Source of the DNA: DATBDN01 sp036269895
GTDB taxonomy: Bacteria > Actinomycetota > Thermoleophilia > Solirubrobacterales > Thermoleophilaceae
Direction: 5' to 3'
Length of the DNA: 64,000 bases
Assembly (NCBI GenBank): GCA_036269895.1
Contig: DATBDN010000004.1
Span: 1-64,000 of the forward strand
Shown here: piece after piece, positions 15,481 to 23,285 of the stretch
Position numbering within the stretch: position 1 is the stretch's first letter
How the letters are laid out: every line of letters begins with the position of its first letter
Notes under the pieces: model-generated
Databases searched by the model: none
Told to the model about the DNA's origin: nothing
The model's input: the letters and a program-made list of their open reading frames with translations, nothing else
Position numbers and translations under genes: made by a program

Positions 15481-15999
15481 ATGGACGAGCAGGCCTTTGA
15501 ACAGCTCTACAGCGAGCACGCCGGCGCCGTGCGGCGGTATGTCCGGCGTCGGCTCGCTGCGGACGACCTTGACGATGCCCTGGCCGAGATCTGGCTCACC
15601 GCCTGGCGGCGGCGCGACGATCTGCCTCCCAGTCCCCTGCCCTGGCTCTACGGGACCGCGCGCCGCGTCCTCGCCAATCAACGCCGCGGGCGCTCGCGGC
15701 TGCGCGCACTCATCGACCGAGTCGCCGCATCGCGGCCGGCCGGCGGCACCGCTCCCGCACTCGCCGACGCCCCACTCGGTGAGGCTTTGGCACGACTGCC
15801 GGAACGGGATCGCGAGGCGCTGCTGCTGACGAGCTGGGAGGGGTTGAGCTCTCGCGACGCGGCAGTGGCGATCGGCTGCTCGCCCGCCGCGTTCAACAGC
15901 CGGCTCCATCGCGCGCGGACGCGCCTCGCCGCGGAGCTGGCGGCTACCGACGTGCCACCGGACCGAGCACCACTGATGACCGTGGAGGCCAAGCCATGA
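15481..15999 (+). CDS. ECF-type RNA polymerase sigma factor
   Basis: A 172-aa sigma-70 family protein with region 2 at about 5-65 (FEQLYSEHAGAVRRYVRRRL, IWLTAWRRRDDL, WLYGTARRVLAN) and region 4 at about 100-150 (LARLPERDREALLLTSWEGLSSRDAAVAIG, FNSRLHRARTRL). It should direct RNA polymerase to a small regulon. The overlapping downstream gene (ATGA at 15996) codes for a single-pass membrane protein that probably acts as its anti-sigma or sensing partner. Confidence 0.92.
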   Translation: MDEQAFEQLYSEHAGAVRRYVRRRLAADDLDDALAEIWLTAWRRRDDLPPSPLPWLYGTARRVLANQRRGRSRLRALIDRVAASRPAGGTAPALADAPLGEALARLPERDREALLLTSWEGLSSRDAAVAIGCSPAAFNSRLHRARTRLAAELAATDVPPDRAPLMTVEAKP

Positions 16000-16799
16000 C
16001 CGATGCGCTGATGACACGGCTGCGCGCCGCCGATCCGCTCACCGGTGACGACCCCGCGCGCGATGACGCGGTCTGGCAGGTCGTGGCCCGCGAGCTCCGG
16101 CACCGCCCTGCCGCTCCACCGCGGCGACGCTGGACCGTTGCCGCCGCGGCGGCGCTGACCCTCGCGGTTCTGGTCGGTCTGTTCGCCCTCGGCTTCGCGC
16201 CGGGCGGGACCAGTGGGAACGGCGGCTCGACCCTTGACGCCGGCGCCAAGGCAAACGCGGCGCTCGGCGGCAGGCGATCCGTCTATCACTTCTTCTCCGT
16301 CTCGCGCCTGGCCGAGGACCCCCACGGCGAGAGCTTCACCGTCGCCTTCCGCTACCCGATCGGGTTCGCGACCCGGATCGGCAAGCCGGCGTACGAGGAG
16401 TACTGGATCGCCGCCGACGGCAGCAGGGTTCGCGGCGCTCAGTACCGCGGGCCGCAGGGGCCTGCAAACGGCACGATCCACTCGTTCACCGTGCAGATCC
16501 CGATTCACGATCCCAGCTACATCCGAGGCGCCGGGGAGCTCGACCCCGTGCATGCCTTCCGCGCGGCCTACCGGGCGAAGCTCCTGCATTCGATCGGCGC
16601 GACCACCCTGGCCGGCGTCCCGGCGTGGCGGTTCACCGCCAAACACGGGAAGCACGGCCTGTGGCAGGAGTGGATCGTCGACCGCAGGCGCTGGCTGCCA
16701 CTGCGGTACCGCTACGTGGACCACAACCGGCAGGGCAGGTACAAGGTCACGAACCGGCTTACGATTCGCTTCCTGCGGTTCGAGGTTCTGCGCGGCTGA
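15996..16799 (+). CDS. membrane-anchored partner of the ECF sigma factor
   Basis: A 267-aa protein: a short cytoplasmic N-terminus (about 1-47, with VWQVVARELRHR), one membrane helix (about 48-69, AAAAALTLAVLVGLFALGFA), and an extracytoplasmic part of about 195 aa rich in Trp and Tyr. The layout and coupling to the sigma gene fit an anti-sigma factor, but no canonical zinc anti-sigma motif is visible. The outer part resembles LolA/RseB-like lipid-sensing folds only loosely. The function is inference from context. Confidence 0.65.
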   Translation: MTDALMTRLRAADPLTGDDPARDDAVWQVVARELRHRPAAPPRRRWTVAAAAALTLAVLVGLFALGFAPGGTSGNGGSTLDAGAKANAALGGRRSVYHFFSVSRLAEDPHGESFTVAFRYPIGFATRIGKPAYEEYWIAADGSRVRGAQYRGPQGPANGTIHSFTVQIPIHDPSYIRGAGELDPVHAFRAAYRAKLLHSIGATTLAGVPAWRFTAKHGKHGLWQEWIVDRRRWLPLRYRYVDHNRQGRYKVTNRLTIRFLRFEVLRG

Positions 16800-16802
16800 C
16801 CG

Positions 16803-17078
16803 CTACTCGACCAGCGGAACGACCTGCTCGGATACAGCCTCGACGACCTCCTGCTCCTCTTCCTCGAGGCCAGGCTCGTCGCCTCCGCAGATGATCCGGA
16901 AAGAGCCGGTGCCCACGTTGGGATCCTGGCGGATCGGCAGACCGCGTATCTCCTCCCAGCCGAGGCGCTCGACTTCGAACGGATTCATCGCCACCGCGAC
17001 AGCCGGAAACGGGCAGTTGCGGTTGTGAGTGTCAATCGCCTTGCTGATCGCTTCGAGGTTCTTGGCTTCCGAGCTCAT
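16803..17078 (-). CDS. conserved-looking small acidic protein
   Basis: A 91-aa soluble protein from ATG 17078. The core has NRNCPFPAVAVAMNPFEVERLGW, IRGLPIRQD and FRIICGGDEPG, followed by a strongly acidic tail (LEEEEQEVVEAV). The stop is 3 bp from the convergent gene end. It lies 14 bp downstream of the UDP-sugar epimerase-type gene on the same strand. No family is recognised. Confidence 0.6.
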   Translation of the reverse strand: MSSEAKNLEAISKAIDTHNRNCPFPAVAVAMNPFEVERLGWEEIRGLPIRQDPNVGTGSFRIICGGDEPGLEEEEQEVVEAVSEQVVPLVE

Positions 17079-17092
17079 CGCGTTCCCTCTCC

Positions 17093-18037
17093 CTACGCCG
17101 GCCGCGCCAGCTCCTTCATAGCGTGCTCGATCGTCTTCGACAAACCCTGGCGCAGCTCCACCTGCGGCTCCCAGCCCAGCAGGTCCTTCGCCCGCGAGAT
17201 GTCCGGCTGACGCACCTTCGGGTCGTCGACCGGCAGCGCCTCGAAGACGATCTCAGAGCGCGACTCCGTCAACTCGATGACGGCCTTCGCCATCTCGAGC
17301 AGCGTCATCTCGTTCGGATTGCCGATGTTGACCGGCTCGTGCACGCCCGACTCCGTCAGCGCGATCAGCCCCCGCACGAGGTCATCGACGTAACAGAACG
17401 AGCGCGTCTGAGAGCCGTCGCCGAACACCGTGACCGGCTTCTCCGACAGGGCCTGGCGCAGGAAAGTCGGAATCGCTCGCCCGTCGTGAGGTCTCATTCG
17501 AGGGCCATAGGTATTGAAAATGCGCACGATCCCCGTGTCCACGCCCTGCTGCCGCAAGTACGCCATCGTCATCGCCTCGGCATACCGCTTCGCCTCGTCG
17601 TAGACGCCGCGCGGCCCGATCGGGTTCACGTTGCCCCAATAGGTCTCCTTCTGCGGATGCACCTCGGGGTCGCCGTAGACCTCCGACGTCGACGCCAACA
17701 GGAAGCGCGCTCGCTTCGCCTTCGCCAGCCCGAGCGTGTTGTGGGTGCCGTAGGCGCCCACCTTCAGCGTGTGCAGCGGCAGCCGCGCGTAGTCGATCGG
17801 GCTCGCCGGCGACGCCATGTGGTAGACGAAGTCGAGCGGCTCGTCGATCTCGTAGTGCTCGGTGATGTCGGCCTGGACGAAGCGGAAGTTGTCTCCGTCC
17901 TTGATGTGGCTGATGTTGTTGAGGTTGCCCGTCTCGAGGTTGTCGACGCAGATGACGCGGTAGCCCTTCGCAATCAGGTTGTCGCACAGGTGCGAACCGA
18001 GAAAGCCGGAACCGCCGGTTACGAGACAGGTCGCCAT
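17093..18037 (-). CDS. NAD-dependent epimerase, UDP-glucuronate decarboxylase-like
   Basis: A 314-aa extended SDR. GGSGFLGSHLC (8-18) binds NAD, the Ser/Thr element is in LLASTSEVYGDP, and the catalytic pair is YDEAK. FNTYGPRM and GDGSQTRSF are typical of UXS/UDP-xylose synthase and RmlB-related enzymes. MASPASPIDY is characteristic of UXS. The probable reaction is UDP-glucuronate to UDP-xylose for cell-envelope sugars. ATG 18037 is preceded by TAGTCT seven nt upstream, suggesting a leaderless message, divergent from sixA. Confidence 0.87.
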   Translation of the reverse strand: MATCLVTGGSGFLGSHLCDNLIAKGYRVICVDNLETGNLNNISHIKDGDNFRFVQADITEHYEIDEPLDFVYHMASPASPIDYARLPLHTLKVGAYGTHNTLGLAKAKRARFLLASTSEVYGDPEVHPQKETYWGNVNPIGPRGVYDEAKRYAEAMTMAYLRQQGVDTGIVRIFNTYGPRMRPHDGRAIPTFLRQALSEKPVTVFGDGSQTRSFCYVDDLVRGLIALTESGVHEPVNIGNPNEMTLLEMAKAVIELTESRSEIVFEALPVDDPKVRQPDISRAKDLLGWEPQVELRQGLSKTIEHAMKELARPA

Positions 18038-18078
18038 GGGATGCAGACTAGTACTGCCCCGGTCTTAGAGTCCGACAG

Positions 18079-18519
18079 GTGATTTGGTTGCTGCGCCACG
18101 GCGACGCCGACGACGGCGAGCCTGATTTCGAGCGCAAATTGACAGAGAAGGGCGAGCGTCAGTCGCGCGACGCAGGCGCAGCGCTCGCCGCGCTCGGCGT
18201 CGAGCCGGAGCTCTGCCTGACGAGTCCGCGCGTGCGGGCGCGTGACACGGCGCGGCTCGCGTGCGAAGCGCTCGGCGTCGAGGTGACGGAAGACGAGCGC
18301 CTGGCCGGCGGCCGCTTCGATCCGCTCGACGTGGCGGCCGGCCTCGACGAAGTGCTGCTCGTGGGCCACGAGCCCGACTTCTCGAACGCGATCGCCGAGC
18401 TCACGGGCGCCCGCGTGGACATGAAGAAGGGCGGCCTGGCCGGCGTCCAGGACGGCGAGCTGCGCGTGCTGCTGCGCCCGAAGGAGACGAAGCTCATCGC
18501 TACCGTGAACAGGAGATGA
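18079..18519 (+). CDS. sixA: SixA-type phosphohistidine phosphatase
   Basis: A 146-aa histidine phosphatase with the RHG motif at residues 6-8 (WLLRHGDAD), a second Arg in TSPRVRARDTA and the second catalytic His in LLVGHEPDF. Short members of this clan remove phosphate from phosphohistidine. It starts at GTG 18079 with TAGAGT seven nt upstream. Its stop overlaps the greA ATG. Confidence 0.88.
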   Translation: MIWLLRHGDADDGEPDFERKLTEKGERQSRDAGAALAALGVEPELCLTSPRVRARDTARLACEALGVEVTEDERLAGGRFDPLDVAAGLDEVLLVGHEPDFSNAIAELTGARVDMKKGGLAGVQDGELRVLLRPKETKLIATVNRR

Positions 18520-18986
18520 GTACTGAGCCGACCCAGATCACTGCCGAAGGGCTTGCCGAGCTCAAGGCAGAGTTAGAGCACCTCGAGACAACGCGCCGCA
18601 AGGAGATCTCCGAGCGGATCAAGATCGCGCGCGACTTCGGTGACCTCAAGGAGAACTCCGAGTACCACGACGCCAAGAACGAGCAGGCGTTCCTCGAGAC
18701 CAAGATCCTGAAGCTGCGCGAGCGCCTTACGACCGCCGTGGTCGTCGTCGAGGACGAGGAAGGCGCGCACGCGCGCTTCGGCTCCCAGGTCAAGCTCCGC
18801 GACGAGGAGTCCGGCAAGGAGCTGACCTACCGGCTTGTAGGCGCAACCGAGGCCAGCCTGGCCGACGGCAAGCTGTCGGTCGAGTCGCCCGTCGCTCAGG
18901 CGATCGTCGGCAAGATGGCGGGCGAGAAGGTTGTCGTCCCGACGCCGCGCGGCGACCGCGGCTACACCCTCATAAGCGTCGACTGA
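18516..18986 (+). CDS. greA: transcription elongation factor GreA
   Basis: A 156-aa protein, the normal GreA length. The N-terminal coiled coil contains the tip acidic residues (ARDFGDLKENSEYHDAK) that enter the RNA polymerase secondary channel and trigger cleavage of backtracked RNA. The C-terminal FKBP-like domain has VKLRDEESGKELTYRLVG. Its ATG overlaps the sixA stop (ATGA) and follows AGGAG. Housekeeping gene. Confidence 0.97.
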   Translation: MSTEPTQITAEGLAELKAELEHLETTRRKEISERIKIARDFGDLKENSEYHDAKNEQAFLETKILKLRERLTTAVVVVEDEEGAHARFGSQVKLRDEESGKELTYRLVGATEASLADGKLSVESPVAQAIVGKMAGEKVVVPTPRGDRGYTLISVD

Positions 18987-19015
18987 GGGCGCCCTTCCGG
19001 GTGTACGTTCGGGTC

Positions 19016-19435
19016 ATGCCCAAGGCCCGCGCTGCGCTCCTCGTCCTACTGATCGCGGCGCTCGCGCCGATGACCGTCGGCGCCGCGATCCCGCGACCCA
19101 CTCCGGTCTCGCCGAAGAACGGCGCGCAGTTGACGGTTGACAAGACACCTACCTTCCAGGTGCGCTCCACGGGTGAGGGAACGGTTTGGGTCCACGTCTC
19201 GAAGTCGGCCAAGCGCTCCGGCGACGGCGTCATCGGCAACGACGCGGTCATCGTCCAGGCCCACAAGAAGGGCAAGTACTACGTCGTCAAGCCGAAGTTC
19301 TTCAACTACCCCGGGTTCTGGGCCAACCAGAAGAAGAAGTGGTACTGGCAGGCCTACCGGATCGCGTGCGGCGAGGAGCCGAAGTCGAGCGACTGCAAGG
19401 TCGAGGGCCCGGTGCGCAGGTTCAGGTTGCGCTAG
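19016..19435 (+). CDS. exported hypothetical protein
   Basis: A 139-aa protein with a signal peptide (residues 1-27, LLVLLIAALAPMTVGAA) and a beta-rich mature part (TPVSPKNGAQL, KTPTFQVRS, KYYVVKPKFFNYPGFW, WYWQAYRIAC) like a fibronectin-type or Big domain. ATG 19016 is six nt after TACGTT; an upstream in-frame GTG at 19001 is less likely. It overlaps the convergent uppP end by 14 bp. Function unknown. Confidence 0.7.
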   Translation: MPKARAALLVLLIAALAPMTVGAAIPRPTPVSPKNGAQLTVDKTPTFQVRSTGEGTVWVHVSKSAKRSGDGVIGNDAVIVQAHKKGKYYVVKPKFFNYPGFWANQKKKWYWQAYRIACGEEPKSSDCKVEGPVRRFRLR

Positions 19436-20249
19436 ACCCGGTCGCCACGAGCACCACGATCACGATCAACGCCAGCGCGACGCGATAGGGCACGAACCAG
19501 CTGATCGGGTTGTGCGCGACGAAACGCAGCAGCCACGCGATCGTCGCGTACGCGACGACGAACGAGACGACGGTGCCGACCAGTGTCGGCGCAAAGCCGA
19601 CGCCCTGGCCCACGTCCTTCAGCTCGAACAGGCCGGCGGCGACGAGCGCCGGGATCGCCAGGAAGAATGACAGCCGCGTCGCGGCGACCCGGTCGAAGCC
19701 GCGCAGCAGGCCCGCGCTGATCGTCGCGCCCGAACGGGACACGCCCGGGATGAGCGCGAGACACTGGTAGAGGCCGATCACAATCGCATCGCGTGGCCTC
19801 AGCTGGGCCTCGCCGCGGTTCTGACGCGCCTGGCGCTCCGCGTAGACCATCACCGGCGACCACAGGAGCAGGCCAGCGGCGACCACCCAGAGGTTGCGCA
19901 GGTGGTCCTCGATGAAGTGCCGCAGGAGGAAGCCGACGATGCCGATCGGGATCGAGCCGATCACGATCAGCCAGGCGAAGCGCCAGTTCGGGTCCCGCCG
20001 CCGTCGCTCCTCGTTGCGGAAGCCGCCGAAGACGGCGCTCAGCAGCTTGAGGATGTCGTCGCGGAAGTACAGGAGCACGGCGACGATCGCTCCAACCTGG
20101 ATCACGGCGGTGAACGCCGTCAGCGACTTGTCATCCAGGTTCATGCCGAGCAGCTTCTCGGCGATCGTGAGATGCCCGGTCGACGAGATCGGCAGGAACT
20201 CCGTCAATCCCTCGACGACGCCGAGGATGATCGCGTCGAGGATGCTCAC
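19422..20249 (-). CDS. uppP: undecaprenyl-diphosphate phosphatase (BacA/UppP)
   Basis: A 275-aa polytopic membrane protein with the two family signatures: EGLTEFLPISSTGHL near the N-terminus and PGVSRSGATIS around residue 165-175. It dephosphorylates undecaprenyl pyrophosphate at the membrane, recycling the lipid carrier of peptidoglycan. GTG start at 20249. Confidence 0.95.
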   Translation of the reverse strand: MSILDAIILGVVEGLTEFLPISSTGHLTIAEKLLGMNLDDKSLTAFTAVIQVGAIVAVLLYFRDDILKLLSAVFGGFRNEERRRRDPNWRFAWLIVIGSIPIGIVGFLLRHFIEDHLRNLWVVAAGLLLWSPVMVYAERQARQNRGEAQLRPRDAIVIGLYQCLALIPGVSRSGATISAGLLRGFDRVAATRLSFFLAIPALVAAGLFELKDVGQGVGFAPTLVGTVVSFVVAYATIAWLLRFVAHNPISWFVPYRVALALIVIVVLVATGSSAT

Positions 20250-20348
20250 GCTTCGGTCACCACGAAGCGCGGCAGGCTAACCGCGAAAGATGAGAAATGG
20301 CGTGCTCGGGCTCCGGCCGACGTCCCGAATCGGTAGCGTTCACCGAAA

Positions 20349-20394
20349 CCCGGGAGAGCACACCTGGCGGGGTTCACTTTCCCACCAGCCCGGG
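20349..20394. other. structured intergenic element
   Basis: CCCGGG at both ends (20349-20354 and 20389-20394) encloses CTGGCGGGG...TTCCCACCAG, which also pairs. It is a 46-bp imperfect hairpin in the 188-bp gap between divergent uppP and the STAS gene. It matches no riboswitch I know. Confidence 0.4.
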
Positions 20395-20437
20395 CACTAG
20401 TCAACCGACCAAGTCCGCCGCCAGGGAGGGCTGATTT

Positions 20438-20830
20438 GTGAGTTCCGCTTCCCATGACGACCTAGCTCGCTCGACGTTCAACGTCAGCGACGAGGAGATC
20501 GATCAGACCACTCAGGTGGTCGACGTCTCCGGAGAGGTCGACCTCTACTCCGCGCCCGATCTCAAGAAGCACGTGATCGGCGCGATCGAGGGCGGGAAGA
20601 CCAACATCGTCGTAGACCTGTCGAAGGCCACGTTCATCGACTCGACCACGCTCGGCGTCCTCGTGGGCGCGCGAAAACGACTCCGCACCCACGGCGGCTC
20701 GCTCGCGGTCGTCTGCCCCGACCCCGACCAGCTCGGGCTGTTCGAGATGACCGGCCTCGATCGCGTGTTCTCGATCCACTCCGATCGCGCGTCGGCGCTG
20801 AGCGCCGTCCAGGCCGGGCACACGGACTGA
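20438..20830 (+). CDS. STAS-domain anti-sigma factor antagonist
   Basis: A 130-aa SpoIIAA-like protein. The STAS core spans about 20-120 (VVDVSGEVDLYSAPDLKKHV, NIVVDLSKATFIDSTTLGVLVGA). The Ser in IDST is at the conserved phosphorylation position. Family members bind an anti-sigma kinase to release an alternative sigma factor, so this is probably part of a partner-switching stress pathway; kinase and sigma are not adjacent here. Confidence 0.9.
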   Translation: MSSASHDDLARSTFNVSDEEIDQTTQVVDVSGEVDLYSAPDLKKHVIGAIEGGKTNIVVDLSKATFIDSTTLGVLVGARKRLRTHGGSLAVVCPDPDQLGLFEMTGLDRVFSIHSDRASALSAVQAGHTD

Positions 20831-20869
20831 CACGACTACGCGCGGGCCCGGGGCGGGTAATACGGATGA

Positions 20870-21715
20870 ATGGCCAGCATCCCCAACATCGAACTCAACG
20901 ACGGAAACTCGATACCCCAGCTCGGCTTCGGTGTCTTCCAGATCGAACCCGGCCAGACCGCTGAAGCGGTCACGCACGCGCTGAACGTCGGCTACCGCCA
21001 CATCGACACAGCCGAGATGTACCGGAACGAGCGCGGCGTCGCGGACGGCATCCGCGCGGCCAGCATCGACCGCGGCGAGGTCTACATCACCAGCAAGCTC
21101 AACAACGGCGCGCACGAGCCGGACGCCGCGCGTGCGGCGTTCGAGCAGACGCTGTCGGAGCTGCAGTCGGACTACGTCGACCTGTTCCTGATCCATTGGC
21201 CGCTGCCGACGCTCTCCGACGGTGACTTCGTCTCGACTTGGAACGTGCTCGAGGAGTTCAAGCGCGACGGCCGCGCGCGCTCGATCGGCGTCTCGAACTT
21301 CGAGCCGGAACACCTGGAGCGGCTGATCGAGGAGTGCGAGGTCGTGCCGGCCGTCAACCAGATCGAACTGCACCCGTACTTCCAGAACGCAGAGGCGCGC
21401 GCCTCCGACGAAACGCACGGAATCGCCACTGAGGCGTGGTCACCGATCGCGCAGGGTGAGGTGCTCGACGACGCGGTCATTGTTGAGATCGCCGAGAGCG
21501 CCGGGAAGACGCCGGCGCAGGTCGTGCTGCGCTGGCATGTCCAACGGGGCAACATCGTCTTCCCGAAGTCGACGACCCCGGACCGGATCGAAGAGAACTT
21601 CGAGATCTTCGACTTCGAGCTCGACGACGATCAGATCGAGCAGATCGACTCGCTCGACAAGGGCGAAAGCGGGCGCACCGGGCCGCACCCTGAGTCGTTT
21701 GCCTACGTGCCGTAG
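20870..21715 (+). CDS. aldo/keto reductase
   Basis: A 281-aa TIM-barrel NADPH-dependent reductase of the 2,5-diketo-gluconate reductase type. Visible are GFGVFQIEPG, DTAEMYRNE with catalytic Asp and Tyr, a Lys in TSKLNNG, His in LIHWPLP, and the cofactor end FPKSTTPDRIEEN. It reduces small carbonyl compounds; the physiological substrate is open. It overlaps the convergent sigma gene by 13 bp. Confidence 0.92.
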   Translation: MASIPNIELNDGNSIPQLGFGVFQIEPGQTAEAVTHALNVGYRHIDTAEMYRNERGVADGIRAASIDRGEVYITSKLNNGAHEPDAARAAFEQTLSELQSDYVDLFLIHWPLPTLSDGDFVSTWNVLEEFKRDGRARSIGVSNFEPEHLERLIEECEVVPAVNQIELHPYFQNAEARASDETHGIATEAWSPIAQGEVLDDAVIVEIAESAGKTPAQVVLRWHVQRGNIVFPKSTTPDRIEENFEIFDFELDDDQIEQIDSLDKGESGRTGPHPESFAYVP

Positions 21716-22884
21716 GAGCCGAGCTCGGCCAGGCGCCGCTCGAGCGTGCGGCGTTCCGCCTCAGAGTGCACGAGCTCGAGCGCGCGCTGGTAGGCGGCGC
21801 GCGCTTCGTCCACTCGCGCCAGGCGCCGCAGCAGCTCGGCGCGCGTGGCGTGCAGGTAGTGGTAACCGTCGAGCTCGAGCCCGTCGACGATGCCGAGCGC
21901 GCTCTCGGTGTTGCCGGCTTCGGCGAGTGCGGCGGCGCGGTTCAGCTCGACCACCGGTGATCGGGTGAGGCGCCCGAGCTCGCCGTAGAGCGCGGCGATC
22001 TGCGGCCAGTCCGGCGGATCGTCCAGGTGCAGCGACGCGAGCGCCGCTTGGAGCACATACGTGCCGCGACCGCCGAGCGCCAGCGCGCGATCCAGGTCCG
22101 CTCGCCCCGCGGCGATCTGGTCCAGGTCCCATTTCGACCGGTCCTGGTCGCGCAGCAGCACTGCCGCGCCGTCGGCGAAGCGCGCGTCGCGGCGGGCGTC
22201 GTTCATCAGCATCAGCGCCACGAGCGCGTGCACCTCGGGCTCGTCCGGCATCAGCTCCGCCAGGGCGCGACCGAGCCAGATCGCCTCCCCCGCCAGGTCG
22301 CCGCGGCCGCTGTAGCCCTCGTTGAAGATCAGGTAGACGACCGCCAGCACCGCCACGAGCCGGTCCGGCAGCAGGTGTGCAGGTGGCACGCGGAACGGGA
22401 TGCCGGCGGCAGCGATCTTGCGCTTGGCGCGCACCAGCCGCTTCGCCATCGTCGGCTCGGGAACGAGGAACGCGCGCGCAATCTCCTCCGTCGTCAGGCC
22501 GCCGAGCGTGCGCAGGGTGAGCGCGACCTGCGCGTCGAGCGCCAGTGCCGGGTGGCAGCAGGTGAAGATGAGCTCCAGGCGCTCGTCGGGAATTTCGGTC
22601 TCGTCCACGGTGTCCTCGATCCACTCCTCGACTTCGAGCAACCTGGTCTTCTCGCTGAGCGTGCGGTTGCGGCGGATCCGGTCGACCGCGCGGTTGCGCG
22701 CTGTCGTCACGAGCCATGCGCGCGGATTCGACGGCGTGCCCTCGCGGGGCCAGCGCTCGGCGGCCGCCGCGAACGCATCCTGGGCGGCCTCCTCGGCGAG
22801 CTCGAAGTCGCCGAGGAAGCCGATCAGGGCAGCCAGGACGCGGCCCCACTCGTCGCGGAAGACCTGCTCGAGGATCCCTACCAC
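21703..22884 (-). CDS. ECF sigma factor with C-terminal TPR-like extension (ECF42 type)
   Basis: A 393-aa protein. Residues 1-170 contain sigma region 2 (WGRVLAALIGFLGDFELAEEAAQDAF, RAWLVTTARNRAVDRIRR) and region 4 (LTLRTLGGLTTEEIARAFLVPEPTMAKRLVRAKRKI). The rest is a helical DUF6596/TPR-like domain found in this subgroup. It starts at GTG 22884, overlapping the stop of the DGPF gene by 7 bp. ECF42 sigmas are almost always paired with a DGPF protein, exactly as here. Confidence 0.93.
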   Translation of the reverse strand: MVGILEQVFRDEWGRVLAALIGFLGDFELAEEAAQDAFAAAAERWPREGTPSNPRAWLVTTARNRAVDRIRRNRTLSEKTRLLEVEEWIEDTVDETEIPDERLELIFTCCHPALALDAQVALTLRTLGGLTTEEIARAFLVPEPTMAKRLVRAKRKIAAAGIPFRVPPAHLLPDRLVAVLAVVYLIFNEGYSGRGDLAGEAIWLGRALAELMPDEPEVHALVALMLMNDARRDARFADGAAVLLRDQDRSKWDLDQIAAGRADLDRALALGGRGTYVLQAALASLHLDDPPDWPQIAALYGELGRLTRSPVVELNRAAALAEAGNTESALGIVDGLELDGYHYLHATRAELLRRLARVDEARAAYQRALELVHSEAERRTLERRLAELGSYGT

Positions 22885-23237
22885 TCCTGGACTGGCCGCA
22901 CCTCGATCGCGCCGCCCAGGCGCGCCGCGGGGATCCGTCCCGCCAGCTCGATTGCCGCGTCGAGATCGTCGGCCTCGTAAACGAGGTAGCCGTTGAGCGC
23001 TTCCTTGACAGCGACGAACGGGCCGTCGGTGGTGAGCGTCTGGCCGTCCTGAACGCGGACGGTCGTCGCGGTCTCCGCCGGCTGCAGTCCCACGCCCGGC
23101 GTAACGCCCGGCGTCTGGTTGATCGCCTGGTAGTCCGTGTAGACCGCCTTCTGCTCGTCCGGCGACAACGTCGCCCAGGCCTCCTGGTCGAGCGGCGTCG
23201 GGGCGTCGCCCTGGTGAATCAGCAGCATGTACTTCAT
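22878..23237 (-). CDS. YCII-related (DGPF domain) protein
   Basis: A 119-aa protein with MKYMLLIHQGD at the start and TDGPFVAVKEALNGYLVYEADDLDAAIELA in the middle, the DGPF signature. It adopts a ferredoxin-like fold. The biochemical role is unknown, but members are transcriptional targets and partners of ECF42 sigma factors. ATG 23237 follows a GGAAAGGAC ribosome-binding site. Confidence 0.9.
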   Translation of the reverse strand: MKYMLLIHQGDAPTPLDQEAWATLSPDEQKAVYTDYQAINQTPGVTPGVGLQPAETATTVRVQDGQTLTTDGPFVAVKEALNGYLVYEADDLDAAIELAGRIPAARLGGAIEVRPVQEW

Positions 23238-23285
23238 CGCTTTGTCCTTTCCTCGTGGTTCGGGTTCGCCATCTAGACGAACGAG

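Noticed and set aside
20290..20437. Possible SRP RNA or known riboswitch before the STAS gene (a GTGAACCCCGCCAGG string is present on the minus strand)
   Set aside because: The GGAAGCAGC-type asymmetric loop needed for SRP RNA is missing, and no known riboswitch core fits.
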